Program-made: the position numbers and the translations under genes
The notes under the pieces: generated by a model
What the model was told of the DNA's origin: nothing
What the model saw: the letters and a program-made list of their open reading frames with translations, nothing else
Databases searched by the model: none
In this document: one piece after another, positions 9,201 through 17,830 of the stretch
Layout: the number at the start of each line of letters is the position of its first letter
How positions within the stretch are numbered: position 1 is the first letter of the stretch
Origin: Caldicellulosiruptor diazotrophicus
GTDB lineage: Bacteria; Bacillota; Thermoanaerobacteria; Caldicellulosiruptorales; Caldicellulosiruptoraceae
Length of the DNA: 64,000 nucleotides
Assembly: GCF_017347585.1 (NCBI RefSeq)
Contig: NZ_AP024480.1
Span: 1,820,001-1,884,000, forward strand
Direction: 5' to 3'

Positions 9201-9229
9201 ATATTAACAAAACAAAAGGGTATTGTCAA
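9201..9229 (-). promoter_or_regulatory. Promoter of the metK riboswitch transcript
   Basis: Consensus -35 TTGACA (9224-9229) and -10 TAATAT (9201-9206) on the minus strand with a 17-nt spacer, about 50 nt upstream of the SAM-I aptamer. Confidence 0.85.
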
Positions 9230-9247
9230 CCGGAAATGTTATTACAT

Positions 9248-9486
9248 TCAATACTCTTTTAACCCGCTTTCAACTTCAGCAATTTTTAGAATAATCTCTG
9301 TTATTGTGAAGCTAGTAAAGATTATTTTTAATAGCTATTTGGGCTATTATCTCATCTATAGGGCTTCTGAGATTTATGCCCTGTTTTTTACACTTAAAAT
9401 AGAGCATACCCATTCAAACTTTTTTACATTTTCGTTTTTATTCCTTTAAAAAAGTCTATCAACACAGAAGTGCCAACTAAAGTCAT
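9248..9486 (-). pseudogene. Decayed VapC-type PIN toxin remnant
   Basis: The reading starts at an ATG overlapping the stop of the vapB remnant (ATGA, 9483-9486), as in intact vapBC pairs. The N-terminal LVGTSVLIDFF matches the PIN start LVDTSVxIDFF with the first catalytic Asp changed to Gly. Then come a frame change, a large missing middle, and the typical C-terminal pieces SPIDEIIAQIA and LHNNRDY, then IAEVESGLKEY, with an in-frame stop and another frame change. VapC enzymes are Mg2+-dependent RNases; this copy cannot work. Confidence 0.75.
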
Positions 9487-9679
9487 TGCCCTGCCCTCAT
9501 ACTTTTATAATCATAATCTTCTGCAAACATTATTTTGCCTTTTAACTCTAACAAATTCTTTCGTGTGTGATTTTCTAAGTACTCCTTCAAGGCAATCTCA
9601 ACTGCTTCTTTTTTTGTCTTTACCCCAGCAATCTCCATCACTTTTTTTAATAAATTTTTATAAAAATATTGGTCCTCAT
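9483..9679 (-). pseudogene. Decayed VapB-type antitoxin
   Basis: An ATG at 9679 opens MRTNI, the usual start of the short VapB family. After a few codons bases are lost and the frame shifts. The rest (VMEIAGVKTKKEAVEIALKEY, then LLELKGKI and DYDYK) is intact to the stop at 9483. In a working protein this would be a DNA-binding antitoxin that represses its own promoter and neutralises VapC. Promoter and operator upstream still look perfect. Confidence 0.8.
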
Positions 9680-9692
9680 TTTATACACATCC

Positions 9693-9729
9693 CTATGTGT
9701 ATCTTAATACACATAGAAATAATTGTCAA
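9693..9729 (-). promoter_or_regulatory. vapBC promoter with palindromic operator
   Basis: Minus-strand -35 TTGACA (9724-9729), 17-nt spacer, -10 TAAGAT (9701-9706). A perfect 10-bp inverted repeat CTATGTGTAT / ATACACATAG (9693-9716, 4-nt centre) covers the -10, and an extra half site ATGTGTAT follows downstream. This is the expected layout for autorepression by a VapB dimer. Confidence 0.75.
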
Positions 9730-9733
9730 TCTT

Positions 9734-10150
9734 TCACTCTCCTATAATTTTCACAAGCACTCTCTTTTTTCTTTTGCCATCAAATTCACCATAAAACACC
9801 TGTTCCCATGGTCCCAAGTCAAGCTTGCCATTTGTTATAGCGATCACAACTTCTCTTCCCATGATGGTCCTTTTAAGATGCGCATCTGCGTTGTCTTCAC
9901 CGACATTGTGGTGGTACTGAGAATAAGGTTTTTCAGGTGCAAGCTTTTCAAGCCATACCTCAAAATCTCTGTGTAGCCCCGGTTCATCGTCGTTAATAAA
10001 CACACTTGCAGTTATGTGCATAGCATTGCAAAGTAAAAGTCCTTCTTTTATACCACTTTCATCAACACATTTTTGAAGAGTATCTGTAATGTTTATAAAT
10101 GCTCTTCTTGTTGGTATTTCAAACCATAGCTCTTTTCTGTAAGTTTTCAT
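9734..10150 (-). CDS. yjbQ: YjbQ family (UPF0047) protein
   Basis: A 138-residue protein of the YjbQ/UPF0047 family. Members have weak thiamin phosphate synthase activity and carry conserved metal-binding histidines. Visible conserved elements are [19 protein letters not shown] near residues 45-63, [13 protein letters not shown] near 78-91, and the C-terminal [14 protein letters not shown]. Length is normal. The true physiological role of the family is unsettled. It is divergent from the GH130 gene and upstream of the vapBC remnants. Confidence 0.9.
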   Translation of the reverse strand: MKTYRKELWFEIPTRRAFINITDTLQKCVDESGIKEGLLLCNAMHITASVFINDDEPGLHRDFEVWLEKLAPEKPYSQYHHNVGEDNADAHLKRTIMGREVVIAITNGKLDLGPWEQVFYGEFDGKRKKRVLVKIIGE

Positions 10151-10191
10151 CTTTTCTTTTTCACCTCTTTTGTAAAAATTAGTTAAGTTTA

Positions 10192-10221
10192 TTGACAGGG
10201 TTCAAAGATATTTTACATAAT
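10192..10221 (+). promoter_or_regulatory. Probable promoter of the GH130 gene
   Basis: TTGACA at 10192-10197 and CATAAT at 10216-10221 with an 18-nt spacer, about 75 nt upstream of the GH130 start codon. Confidence 0.6.
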
Positions 10222-10296
10222 TTTTTTGTAATTATTCAACTTCAAATGTGGTATATTTCAATGTATAGACAATTTATTTGTGGGGGGATTAAAACA

Positions 10297-11247
10297 ATGA
10301 AAAAGGTCTTTGCAAAAAAAGACATATTTACACGCTACAGCGGAAATCCAATAATTACAGTATATGATATTCCATACTCAGCAAATGCTGTGTTTAACGC
10401 TGGTGCAATAAAATATAAAAATGAGTACTTACTACTTTTGAGAGTTGAGGACAGACAAGGAAAATCGCATTTGACTGTTGCTCGAAGCAGTGATGGCAAA
10501 ACTAACTGGAAGATTGAAAAGTCACCTCTGATTTATCCCCAACCCACAGTGCTCATATATGAAGAGTTTGGCTGCGAAGACCCGCGAATAACCTATATTC
10601 CTGAAGATGATTACTATTATATAACCTATACTGCATACTCTCGTTATGGCCCTGCGGTTGCTCTTGCAAGAACAAAGAACTTCAAAAAAGTTGAAAAATT
10701 GGGATTAATTTATCCTCCCAACAACAAGGATGCTGTTTTGTTTCCTGAAAAAATTAATGGTAGGTACGCCATGCTTCACAGACCTGTTGCAGGGGACATT
10801 GAACACATTTGGATTGCATATTCATCAGACTTAATCCACTGGGGAAACCATGAGGTTGTGCTTGTTGAAAAAGGAGGGCCTTGGTGGGACGGCTTTAAAG
10901 TTGGGGCAGGAGCTGTACCAATAAAAACTCAAGAGGGCTGGCTAATAATCTATCACGGTGTTAAAATGATGCCATCAGGACCAATCTACAGACTTGGTGC
11001 TGCGCTTTTGGACTTAGAAAATCCGGCAAAGGTTAAAAAAAGATGTCCTGAGTGGCTTTTATCCCCACAAGAGGTATATGAGAGAATTGGAGATGTCAAC
11101 AATGTGGTATTCACCTGTGGAGCAATTGTTGAAGACAACCAAATCTATCTTTACTATGGAGCTGCTGACTCTTGTATTGCTCTTGCTTTTGCCGAGATTG
11201 ACCAGATTTTGTCTATATTGATTGAGGGGGATTTGCAGGTAAAATAA
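10297..11247 (+). CDS. GH130 beta-mannoside phosphorylase/hydrolase
   Basis: A 316-residue five-bladed beta-propeller enzyme of glycoside hydrolase family 130. Members phosphorolyse beta-1,4-mannosyl-glucose or manno-oligosaccharides to mannose 1-phosphate. Family marks are RYSGNPI near residue 10, VFNAGAIKY, LLLRVEDRQG near 45, the GCEDPRITY element containing the general-acid Asp near 100, and HRPVAGDIEH and YHGV later. Start is the ATG at 10297 after GGGGGGA; an upstream in-frame ATG lacks a ribosome site. Substrate (mannosylglucose or mannan oligomers) cannot be told from sequence alone. It stands alone on the plus strand, with no transporter next to it, and ends at a strong terminator. 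Confidence 0.9.
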   Translation: MKKVFAKKDIFTRYSGNPIITVYDIPYSANAVFNAGAIKYKNEYLLLLRVEDRQGKSHLTVARSSDGKTNWKIEKSPLIYPQPTVLIYEEFGCEDPRITYIPEDDYYYITYTAYSRYGPAVALARTKNFKKVEKLGLIYPPNNKDAVLFPEKINGRYAMLHRPVAGDIEHIWIAYSSDLIHWGNHEVVLVEKGGPWWDGFKVGAGAVPIKTQEGWLIIYHGVKMMPSGPIYRLGAALLDLENPAKVKKRCPEWLLSPQEVYERIGDVNNVVFTCGAIVEDNQIYLYYGAADSCIALAFAEIDQILSILIEGDLQVK

Positions 11248-11285
11248 AAAGGGGCTCTTCAAAATTTTTGTGAAAAGCCCCTTTT
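11247..11285. terminator. Bidirectional terminator after GH130
   Basis: Stem AAAAGGGGCT/AGCCCCTTTT with a T-rich tail on both strands. It serves the GH130 gene on plus and the 86-aa gene on minus. A diverged copy stands at 22347-22383. Confidence 0.85.
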
Positions 11286-11328
11286 GTCTTTATTTTTTAA
11301 TTTTATTTTAAATGTTGCTTTTTTGATC

Positions 11329-11589
11329 TTACCTTTTGTGTTTTTGTAACACCATTGTAATTAAATACATTAAATACAAAACAAATAAACATATTGCAAT
11401 AATATTAAAAGTATTTTTATTTAAGCTAAATAAATCTAATATCCCTAAAATTAAAAAGAGTAAAAAGGCTGGTATATAATATCCTATTAAATCTTTGTTT
11501 AGTTTTCTACCCTTGATATATTTCCATATTATAGCAATCAGTAGCACAAATGTGGTAAAAAACCATGCCCCATTCTTTATTCTAATCAT
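11329..11589 (-). CDS. Small 86-aa membrane protein, unknown
   Basis: An 86-residue protein with three hydrophobic helices (about 8-24, 36-54 and 60-80) and a basic tail. I do not recognise the family. The ATG is preceded by AAGGAATG. It is the first gene inside the island and has a frame-broken copy at the other end (22435-22697), so it belongs to the duplicated boundary segment. Size and context would fit a small membrane immunity-type protein, but that is only a possibility. Confidence 0.55.
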   Translation of the reverse strand: MIRIKNGAWFFTTFVLLIAIIWKYIKGRKLNKDLIGYYIPAFLLFLILGILDLFSLNKNTFNIIAICLFVLYLMYLITMVLQKHKR

Positions 11590-11616
11590 TCTTTATTACA
11601 TTCCTTTCCAAAAAAT

Positions 11617-11967
11617 TTATTTGCCATAAGCTTTCCACCCAACAACAGTTCCATGAATAATATGATATATATCTGGAGCCCGTGCTATAGGTCCACCAAT
11701 AAACTCAGCTATGCCTTTCACAATAGCTTTTTCAGCAACTTTTGTAGCAATTGCAGTTGCTGTTTTTTCTGCCGCAAAACGAAGTCCTGTCGTTTCTGCC
11801 TTATATGTAGCAACTGCTGCTTTTGCTGCACCCCATGCCCCAGATGCTCCATGAGATATCCAGTTGTCAACACCACCTGTCCAAGAATTTACTTCTTCTT
11901 TTATTCCCTGTTTTAGAGCATAAGAGGCTCTATCTACAAAATTTTTTACAGAATTTATGATTGACAT
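11617..11967 (-). CDS. Small Ala/Gly-rich protein, unknown
   Basis: A 116-residue protein with an amphipathic N-terminal part, a Gly/Ser/Trp-rich centre (SWTGGVDNW, GASGAWGAA) and long Ala-rich helices (about 45-95) ending in a small Gly/Pro turn. There is no signal peptide and no clear transmembrane helix. I do not recognise a family. Start is ATG at 11967 after GAGAGGTGA; the GTG at 11976 lies inside that site. It follows the 184-aa gene and may share a transcript started in repeat R1. An amphipathic, pore-forming or peptide-like role is conceivable but unproven. Confidence 0.55.
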   Translation of the reverse strand: MSIINSVKNFVDRASYALKQGIKEEVNSWTGGVDNWISHGASGAWGAAKAAVATYKAETTGLRFAAEKTATAIATKVAEKAIVKGIAEFIGGPIARAPDIYHIIHGTVVGWKAYGK

Positions 11968-12013
11968 TTTGTTCACCTCTCAACTCTATATTATTGTGTA
12001 TATTGTGACTTAA

Positions 12014-12568
12014 TTAGATATTATAAGAGTTTCTAAAAAAATAATCTCCAAACTTTATATAGTGAGTAACATCTATATTTTCACTCCTATTTTGGCTTTT
12101 AAAATAAAACTTCAGTTCACTTAGTTTTTTACCTGTTAATGACTTTAACTTTACAGAATAATAACCTTCTTTTATAAAAGAATTTGTAAAAATGCTGTAT
12201 AAAAAAGTTCGATGATAATTATTTTCAATTTGAGAACAAGGTAATTCAAGAATGTCCACAAGTATAATTTTTTCGTCAAATCGAATTTCAAGATATAAAG
12301 GACAATTATATATAACACCTTCAACCTCTCCCCAGATTATCACCTCCCTATCGTTTCTAAAAAAGACCTTCTTCTCATTCAATGGCAATATTTTACCATT
12401 ACTATCAATGTAGAAATCTAAGCATGTTTTTATATTCTTAACGCATAAACTTTTGTCCATATTTTCTGTGATATACTTACTTGTAGTGATCTTTTTTGAA
12501 TCATCGTAAACCAATTCAAAATAATCATTATATTTTATTATTTTGGGAAGTAAAATATAAAAACCCAT
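12014..12568 (-). CDS. Hypothetical 184-aa protein
   Basis: A 184-residue protein rich in beta-type segments with alternating hydrophobic and charged residues, and without signal peptide or membrane helix. No family recognised. The ATG at 12568 lacks a good ribosome site. A short upstream reading from an ATG near 12638, which has AAGAGGTG in front, ends after 13 codons, so the 5' end may be frame-damaged. It lies downstream of the promoter in repeat R1 and 47 nt upstream of the Ala/Gly-rich gene, suggesting a two-gene unit. Confidence 0.5.
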   Translation of the reverse strand: MGFYILLPKIIKYNDYFELVYDDSKKITTSKYITENMDKSLCVKNIKTCLDFYIDSNGKILPLNEKKVFFRNDREVIIWGEVEGVIYNCPLYLEIRFDEKIILVDILELPCSQIENNYHRTFLYSIFTNSFIKEGYYSVKLKSLTGKKLSELKFYFKSQNRSENIDVTHYIKFGDYFFRNSYNI

Positions 12569-12698
12569 CTGGAATTAGTACAAATTGCCTGTTATTCTAC
12601 TTTATTTCTATTTTATTTTTTGGTATATATAATTTCATGTTGTTTTACACCTCTTACCCATCTATGGCAACTTATATTTAAATTACTTTGCCAACAAA

Positions 12699-12869
12699 TT
12701 TCTCCTTGGAATTTTTATGCAAATTTTATCTTATACATTTTCACTCTGTCAATCCCGTTTTTTTTTTAGCTCATTTTCAACTAAATTTTGAGCTCAGAAT
12801 GTACTTTTCTTTAAATGGCTTAAAATTTCTTCAATTTTCTCAAGTTTATAATAAAAAATCAATTTATCT
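12699..12869. repeat. Promoter repeat R1
   Basis: About 170 bp aligned over its full length with R2 at 20112-20288. Shared blocks include CTTGGAATTTTTATG, GTCAATCCCGTTTTTT and CTAAATTTTGAGC. Each copy carries a minus-strand promoter aimed at island genes. Confidence 0.75.
12723..12752 (-). promoter_or_regulatory. Promoter in repeat R1
   Basis: Minus-strand TTGACA (12747-12752), 18-nt spacer, TAAAAT (12723-12728). It should drive the 184-aa and Ala/Gly-rich genes. Confidence 0.65.
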
Positions 12870-12884
12870 TACTCGTAATTCAGC

Positions 12885-13480
12885 CGTCAAATACTTTCAT
12901 CCAATCAGCCTCGTTTTCCTTGACGAAGAAAGTGTAGACACCGAAAATGTCTTTTTTACCTTTCTTGAGTCGATACCAAGGCAGGCATTGCAAGTAGCAA
13001 GTTTTATCTTAGAATTATCCTTAACTTCACTTTTGAATAGCCATCGATGAAAAGTAGCAAAAGCACTTGTTGGTAGTTCTCTTTGTTTGAATAACTGAAG
13101 CTCATTTTTGAGAACTTTCTTTGATTTTTTAGTGAGTCATTTTCGGAATACGGAAAATTCAAAGCTTTCAAAGTCCGAACAAGGGAACGCTCAAGAACAA
13201 CCATTGATATACTTGTGACATCAGAAGGGAAGTAGTTGAACCATCAACTCTTTTGGAACAGAAATTTCAAGACAAAAGGCAGGTGTTGCAAGTTTTCTCT
13301 CATAGAAGCCATTGCCTTTGTCGTTTTCGTTTTTAGCAAGGTAAACAGTTCTTTCTGATAACATAAAGTAATCGAGCAAATTTTACTCTTAGCTGTTTTA
13401 GAGCTGGGCGAGTAGGATCATCACAGGAAGCAATACATATTTAGCTCTTGTTCGATAGCCATATTTTTAGTGGTTTCATA
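12885..13480 (-). pseudogene. Decayed IS256/mutator-type transposase
   Basis: Fragments in several frames read, in order, like a mutator-family (IS256-like) transposase: ERTVYLAKNENDKGNGFYERKL then ATPAFCLEISVPKE near 13280-13350, SLVRTLKALNFPYSEN near 13150-13200, FIDGY near 13030-13050, and KKDIFGVYTFF followed by ENEADWMKVF near 12890-12950. Many stops and frame changes lie between them, and the catalytic C-terminal half is gone. It marks the island as a landing site for mobile DNA. Confidence 0.7.
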
Positions 13481-14075
13481 AATTTCATTTTTTTTTCATA
13501 ATTGTGAACTCCCTTTGGTAATTATTTCAATACTAATTATATAGTAGACACAATTTTATTTTAACTCCCTTTGTTCACATTTTAGGAAATTGATTGATGG
13601 TTAAGAAATAAAGAGAAAAGATTAAATGATTTTTTATAGGTAGATTGAAAAATGAGAGCGGGTTGTCAAAGTAACATCCTTTATAGGGGCGAAGACGTTG
13701 CATACAAGCATAACCGACATCCATGCCATGGTAGATGGGACAAGGGAATTGAGGGCAAGTGAGAAAAGACCCTGAGAGACATGAGAGGGTAAACACCATG
13801 GTTATTGTGGATAGAAACCCGCCGTAATATGGTAGAGCAACAAGATAAATACAAGATGGAGGCTAAGTCTAAGCTGGATATGTTAGAATAAAGCAATAAT
13901 AACAATATCAAGAACAAAATTATTTGTTTCGATAGCGAAATTTAAAGAAATCGCAAGATATTTTGAGAAAATCAAAAATACATTGAGAGAGAGAGGATAT
14001 ATTTAAAAAAGCTGATACCTTTTATTCTTTGCTTTGTAATAAATAGGCGATAAATATGTCTTCACCAAGCACCGA
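13481..14075. other. Non-coding stretch with possible transposon debris
   Basis: No gene here is supported. Its base composition is less AT-rich in the middle (13650-13860) than in the island around it. A short plus-strand reading near 13930-14005 (FKEIARYFEKIKNTLRERGY before a stop) looks like the end of a lost protein, perhaps a transposase. CCCTTTG-containing sequences near 13510 and 13565 could be old element ends. Assignment is not possible from sequence alone. Confidence 0.4.
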
Positions 14076-14759
14076 TCAATTTTGAGAAATCCAATTCAAT
14101 ACATTCTCTTTTAGCTGGTAGTATTCAGTTAATTCATTTTTGTTATATACAAAAACCTCATAATCTTTCACTTGACCATATCTAATAATATCATCTTCAA
14201 AGTTAATCACTTTTGTAATATTTGATTTATTAATTTCAAATTTATCAATAGCAGAATTATGAGTAAAGATATAAATCTCTTTGCCTCTATAATATGGATT
14301 ATATCTAACAAAATTTGTATACTTCCATTTCTTCAAAAAAAGAATGTATTTATGGCCTGGTTTCATAAGATTATAGCCATAGTATGCAAAGAAATTGTTG
14401 TATTTACCCAAATTAAAATAACTTGGCTCAAATATATAAATTTTTGAATTCTTTATGCCTCCTTTGTAAATCTTGATAACATTGAAAGCTGTCAGTATTG
14501 AACCTTTCACATAAATTCTATCGCTCAGTGCAGTACCCTTTACAATTACCTCAGAATCTCTAATAATCTTTTCCAACAACGAAAAATTTTCATTATTGCA
14601 CCCTTTAAAACTGCCACCATTTAAAAAAACGCATTGGTCTTTTATATTTTCACTGATAGTTTGTGTCTCAATATTAATAAATGATTTTTTTACTAAAAAG
14701 CCTACAACCATATCTAAGGCTAAAATAACAAATATCACCACAAACCACTTTCTATTCAT
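14076..14759 (-). CDS. Membrane-anchored extracytoplasmic protein of the island ABC operon
   Basis: A 227-residue protein with one N-terminal membrane segment (about 5-24) and a long, tyrosine-rich beta-type outer domain containing VIVKGTALS, IKIYKGG and PGHKYILFLKK. Family not recognised. Its ATG at 14759 overlaps the end of the ATPase gene by 8 nt and follows GGAGG, so it is translationally coupled and the last gene of the operon. The earlier ATG at 14771 is too close to that GGAGG. Position and topology suggest a surface protein working with the transporter, for example in immunity or binding of the exported product. That is inference. Confidence 0.6.
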   Translation of the reverse strand: MNRKWFVVIFVILALDMVVGFLVKKSFINIETQTISENIKDQCVFLNGGSFKGCNNENFSLLEKIIRDSEVIVKGTALSDRIYVKGSILTAFNVIKIYKGGIKNSKIYIFEPSYFNLGKYNNFFAYYGYNLMKPGHKYILFLKKWKYTNFVRYNPYYRGKEIYIFTHNSAIDKFEINKSNITKVINFEDDIIRYGQVKDYEVFVYNKNELTEYYQLKENVLNWISQN

Positions 14760-15408
14760 CTTTGCTTTCATCCTCCGAATAGTAAACTTTCCCTGAATCT
14801 ACTCTGAACTTATAATCACATAGCAAATTTATATCTTCCTTTATATGACTTGCTAACAAAATTGTTGCTCCTCTTCCCTTTTCCTCTAACAAAATTTGTC
14901 TTACAAGTTTAACACCATCTTCATCAAGAGAATTTGTTGGCTCGTCAAGAACAATCAATTTAGGTTTTTCCATTATAGCTTGTGCAATTTTCAATCTTTG
15001 TTTCATACCAAGCGAATATTTCTTATACGGTCTTCTATCTTCTGGATCAAGCCCAACCCTTTTTATTGCATTTTTGATCTCATCATCAGTAATTACATTT
15101 TTTATAGAAGCCAATAATTTGAGATTTTGAAAACCTGTTAAATTATCCCACAAGTCAACATTTTCTATAATTACCCCTACACTTTCAGGAAAAGAAATAT
15201 CTCTTCCTATTTTCTTTCCAAAAACAATAACTTCTCCAAATGTTGGTTTTATTAATCCACATATAGCTCTAAATAACATAGTTTTGCCAGAACCATTCCT
15301 ACCATAAAATCCATAAATCTTTCCCTCTTCAAGTTCAAGATTAACATTATCTAAAATAACTTTTCCTTTGATTATCTTCGTTAAATTTCTAACTTCTATT
15401 GCTTTCAT
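14752..15408 (-). CDS. ABC transporter ATP-binding protein
   Basis: A 218-residue single ATPase domain. Walker A GRNGSGKT is near residue 37, the signature is SLGMKQRLKIA near 131, Walker B LIVLDEPTN near 154 and the switch histidine is in ASHIKED near 190. The D-loop and signature resemble ABC-2/bacitracin-type exporter ATPases. Start is ATG at 15408, 9 nt after GAGGTG. It lies between three membrane protein genes upstream and the anchored protein downstream and presumably powers them. The exported substrate may be the small secreted protein at the head of the operon or a toxic compound. Confidence 0.9.
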   Translation of the reverse strand: MKAIEVRNLTKIIKGKVILDNVNLELEEGKIYGFYGRNGSGKTMLFRAICGLIKPTFGEVIVFGKKIGRDISFPESVGVIIENVDLWDNLTGFQNLKLLASIKNVITDDEIKNAIKRVGLDPEDRRPYKKYSLGMKQRLKIAQAIMEKPKLIVLDEPTNSLDEDGVKLVRQILLEEKGRGATILLASHIKEDINLLCDYKFRVDSGKVYYSEDESKDE

Positions 15409-15430
15409 ATTTAAAAACACCTCTTTCCTG

Positions 15431-16177
15431 TCAATCTCTCTCGAATATTTCGATATTTTTAACTACTTTTATTCCTATTATCACTACAATCGAAAAATAA
15501 ATAGCAAGTATAAACATTGACCAACATATGCTAAAACCATTTATGCTATCTATCCCATAAATTCCAGTTATATCTACAATAAATCTATCACTATGCCAAC
15601 TCAAAACAGCTTGTAAAACAGGACTGAATTTTATTAAAAGATAATTGAAATCATTTAAAGATATAAAAAGGGGAACAAAGAATATCAGCCAAACTATTAT
15701 AGTAAACAAAAAGGATATTCTTGAACTCATATATAATGATAATATATTTGCAACTATAGCAAACAATATTACAGAAATAAAATTTAGCAGAACCATTACT
15801 GCACAACACAATAGACCTTTTATAAAAGAGTCCACCCTAAATTTATTTGCTAAAGCAAATAGTGTTGTGGTTATTACAAATGTAATCAGAAAAGATAAAA
15901 TGTATAAAGATATAAAATAAAGCTTATTAAAATACCATGAGAGCCTACTATCTTTTCTTGTAAAAATGTAAACTGCACATCTTTTAAAATCATGAGAAAA
16001 AACATTTCCTAAGGTAGCTATAAGATATAATCTGGGCAAAGCATATATTAAAGGATATATAAATGAAGTTACTTTACCCGGAAAAGGTAAATAATTGAAA
16101 CTCAAAATCAAAAAAATCTCAACAGAAGTATTTCTATAAAATTTCAAAGACATCAGCCAATATAAATCAATTAACAA
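15431..16177 (-). CDS. ABC-2-like membrane protein (island operon)
   Basis: A 248-residue protein with about six hydrophobic segments, the topology of ABC-2-type permeases. Family not recognised. The start is unsure. The TTG at 16177 has no good ribosome site. The open frame extends upstream to a CTG that overlaps the stop of the preceding gene (CTGA at about 16210), which would add one more hydrophobic stretch. It is the third membrane subunit in the operon and sits directly before the ATPase. Confidence 0.7.
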   Translation of the reverse strand: MLIDLYWLMSLKFYRNTSVEIFLILSFNYLPFPGKVTSFIYPLIYALPRLYLIATLGNVFSHDFKRCAVYIFTRKDSRLSWYFNKLYFISLYILSFLITFVITTTLFALANKFRVDSFIKGLLCCAVMVLLNFISVILFAIVANILSLYMSSRISFLFTIIVWLIFFVPLFISLNDFNYLLIKFSPVLQAVLSWHSDRFIVDITGIYGIDSINGFSICWSMFILAIYFSIVVIIGIKVVKNIEIFERD

Positions 16178-16209
16178 AGAGATAACTAAGGAACTGACAA
16201 TACTATTTA

Positions 16210-16968
16210 TCAGTTTTCTGATTTCTTATCACCTCTGTAAATATCTATTTTTTTCAATGTATTTGTCATAATAATGTTCAAGAAGGTAAAAAGCAGCAAA
16301 AAATAACTAAGGTATATTCCAAATAAAAAAAGATGCTTTTTTAGCGATAAACTATAGCTCATCAGAAAATTTATTAACATACCTAAGGTAATACCAGAAA
16401 AATTCACTGTTTTAAATATATATATAAAGACAAAATCTATGAAAGGCACTAATATACCAACTATATACGCCGTAATAGCTCTTTTAATAATAGCCAATAC
16501 AATAAGATATACTGTTCCATATACAACTAACAAAAGAAGCGCAATAAATAGAAACTCTAAAATGAATATAAACTCCCTGTAGCTTAAAGCTTTTAAATAC
16601 TTTGAACTCAACATAACAGTTACTATCAAAGGTATTGTGTATATAGACAATAGATAGATTAAGGTATCTTTTAGTAAAATTTTTATTTTTTCCTTCCACC
16701 AATCCTCAACATAAGTATATTTCAGAATAATCAGGCAATTATCCATATGTATTTGCGAACTGACCAAAAGAAGATATATGGGTACATAAAAAAACGTGAT
16801 TACGTTTGCTTTAAATATTTGACTTAGAATTAAATCAATCGTCCATGCTTTATTCTTATTCAAAAATTTAAACAAAAAAATCGAAAGTACTAATTCCACA
16901 AATAAAGTTGCAAAATAAGCTATAAATTTTCTTGCTAAGTTTAAATAGAAAATTCGCCTGAATTTCAT
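16210..16968 (-). CDS. ABC-2-like membrane protein (island operon)
   Basis: A 252-residue polytopic protein with about six hydrophobic segments (about 12-34, 49-70, 102-124, 133-160, 165-190 and 215-237) and a charged tail. No family recognised beyond general ABC-2 permease topology. Its ATG overlaps the stop of the preceding gene (TAATG), showing tight coupling. Confidence 0.75.
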   Translation of the reverse strand: MKFRRIFYLNLARKFIAYFATLFVELVLSIFLFKFLNKNKAWTIDLILSQIFKANVITFFYVPIYLLLVSSQIHMDNCLIILKYTYVEDWWKEKIKILLKDTLIYLLSIYTIPLIVTVMLSSKYLKALSYREFIFILEFLFIALLLLVVYGTVYLIVLAIIKRAITAYIVGILVPFIDFVFIYIFKTVNFSGITLGMLINFLMSYSLSLKKHLFLFGIYLSYFLLLFTFLNIIMTNTLKKIDIYRGDKKSEN

Positions 16969-17801
16969 TATACTTCATCCCTACTACATTTAAAATTTAT
17001 AATAATAAGACTTATAAAGAACAACATAGTCATAAAGATTAGGAAATATTGGTAATTCGTAATTTCAGAAGAAAATGGAAGAATTATTAAATAATCAGCT
17101 ATTGAAAATATAGTTGACGAACTAATTAATTTTCCAATAAAATTTTCCAGCAGATAGAATAAAAAAGCTAAAATAACCACCAAATATCTGTTCATTTTTC
17201 TAAAGAAGGATATAGAATATGAAACCAAAGCAATGATACCAGCACAAATGCCATTTAAAAGCATATAAAATAAATTATGTAAATAAGGATTTATCGAATG
17301 TAATTCTGAAAGTTGTACTGTACTTAAAAATTGATAAGCATTATATGTTGGTTGGTTAAATACGTTTTCCGACGGAGAATAAACTGGCAATAGACAAAAG
17401 CATAGTAATTGATCAAAAAGCAATGGTGCAAAAACTACAATAAAACCAGAGAAAAAGACAACTATTCCCTTCCAAAAAAGATACACTCTTTTATTACAGC
17501 GCGTAATAATATAATTTATAACTCCTGCCCTTTTATCCTCTAAATATGAATCTGAATACGGTATAGTTGCAAATAACGGAATTAAGAAATAAGCAAATAG
17601 TTGCCCCCATTGTCCACGAACTTTATTGTACAACAACCACATCTGATATGCAGATGGTAGTTCAAAAATAGGTGAATTGATTAACATTACTGAATGATAA
17701 ATAAAATCGACACTTATGTAAAAAAAAGCAATTACCATTACAATAAAAAATTCCTTTCTACTAAATAACCTCTTCAATTCATATTTTAACACATTAATCA
17801 A
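16968..17801 (-). CDS. ABC-2-like membrane protein (island operon)
   Basis: A 277-residue polytopic membrane protein with about six hydrophobic segments. It starts with NVLKYELKRLFSRKEFF, the usual cytoplasmic lead-in of ABC-2 permeases (a short basic helix followed by the first membrane helix). A TTG at 17801 lies about 6 nt after GGGAGTGAT and is the likely start; the ATG at 17822 is upstream of that site. A strong stem-loop separates it from the secreted protein gene at the head of the operon. Confidence 0.75.
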   Translation of the reverse strand: MINVLKYELKRLFSRKEFFIVMVIAFFYISVDFIYHSVMLINSPIFELPSAYQMWLLYNKVRGQWGQLFAYFLIPLFATIPYSDSYLEDKRAGVINYIITRCNKRVYLFWKGIVVFFSGFIVVFAPLLFDQLLCFCLLPVYSPSENVFNQPTYNAYQFLSTVQLSELHSINPYLHNLFYMLLNGICAGIIALVSYSISFFRKMNRYLVVILAFLFYLLENFIGKLISSSTIFSIADYLIILPFSSEITNYQYFLIFMTMLFFISLIIINFKCSRDEV

Positions 17802-17830
17802 ATTACAATCACTCCCAAACATTTGATAAT

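Larger units (their letters stand above)
11247..11589. repeat. Island boundary repeat, left copy
   Basis: Terminator hairpin plus the 86-aa membrane protein gene. The same arrangement, diverged but alignable along its whole length, occurs at about 22347-22697. The two copies are direct repeats flanking the accessory island. Confidence 0.75.

Noticed and set aside
9054-9449. Plus-strand reading of 131 codons
   Set aside because: It is the antisense of the SAM-I riboswitch, metK promoter and vapC remnant.
13575-13917. Two overlapping minus-strand readings of 74 and 78 codons
   Set aside because: Cys/Pro-rich, no ribosome sites, mutually overlapping frames and no family resemblance; treated as chance openings in transposon debris.
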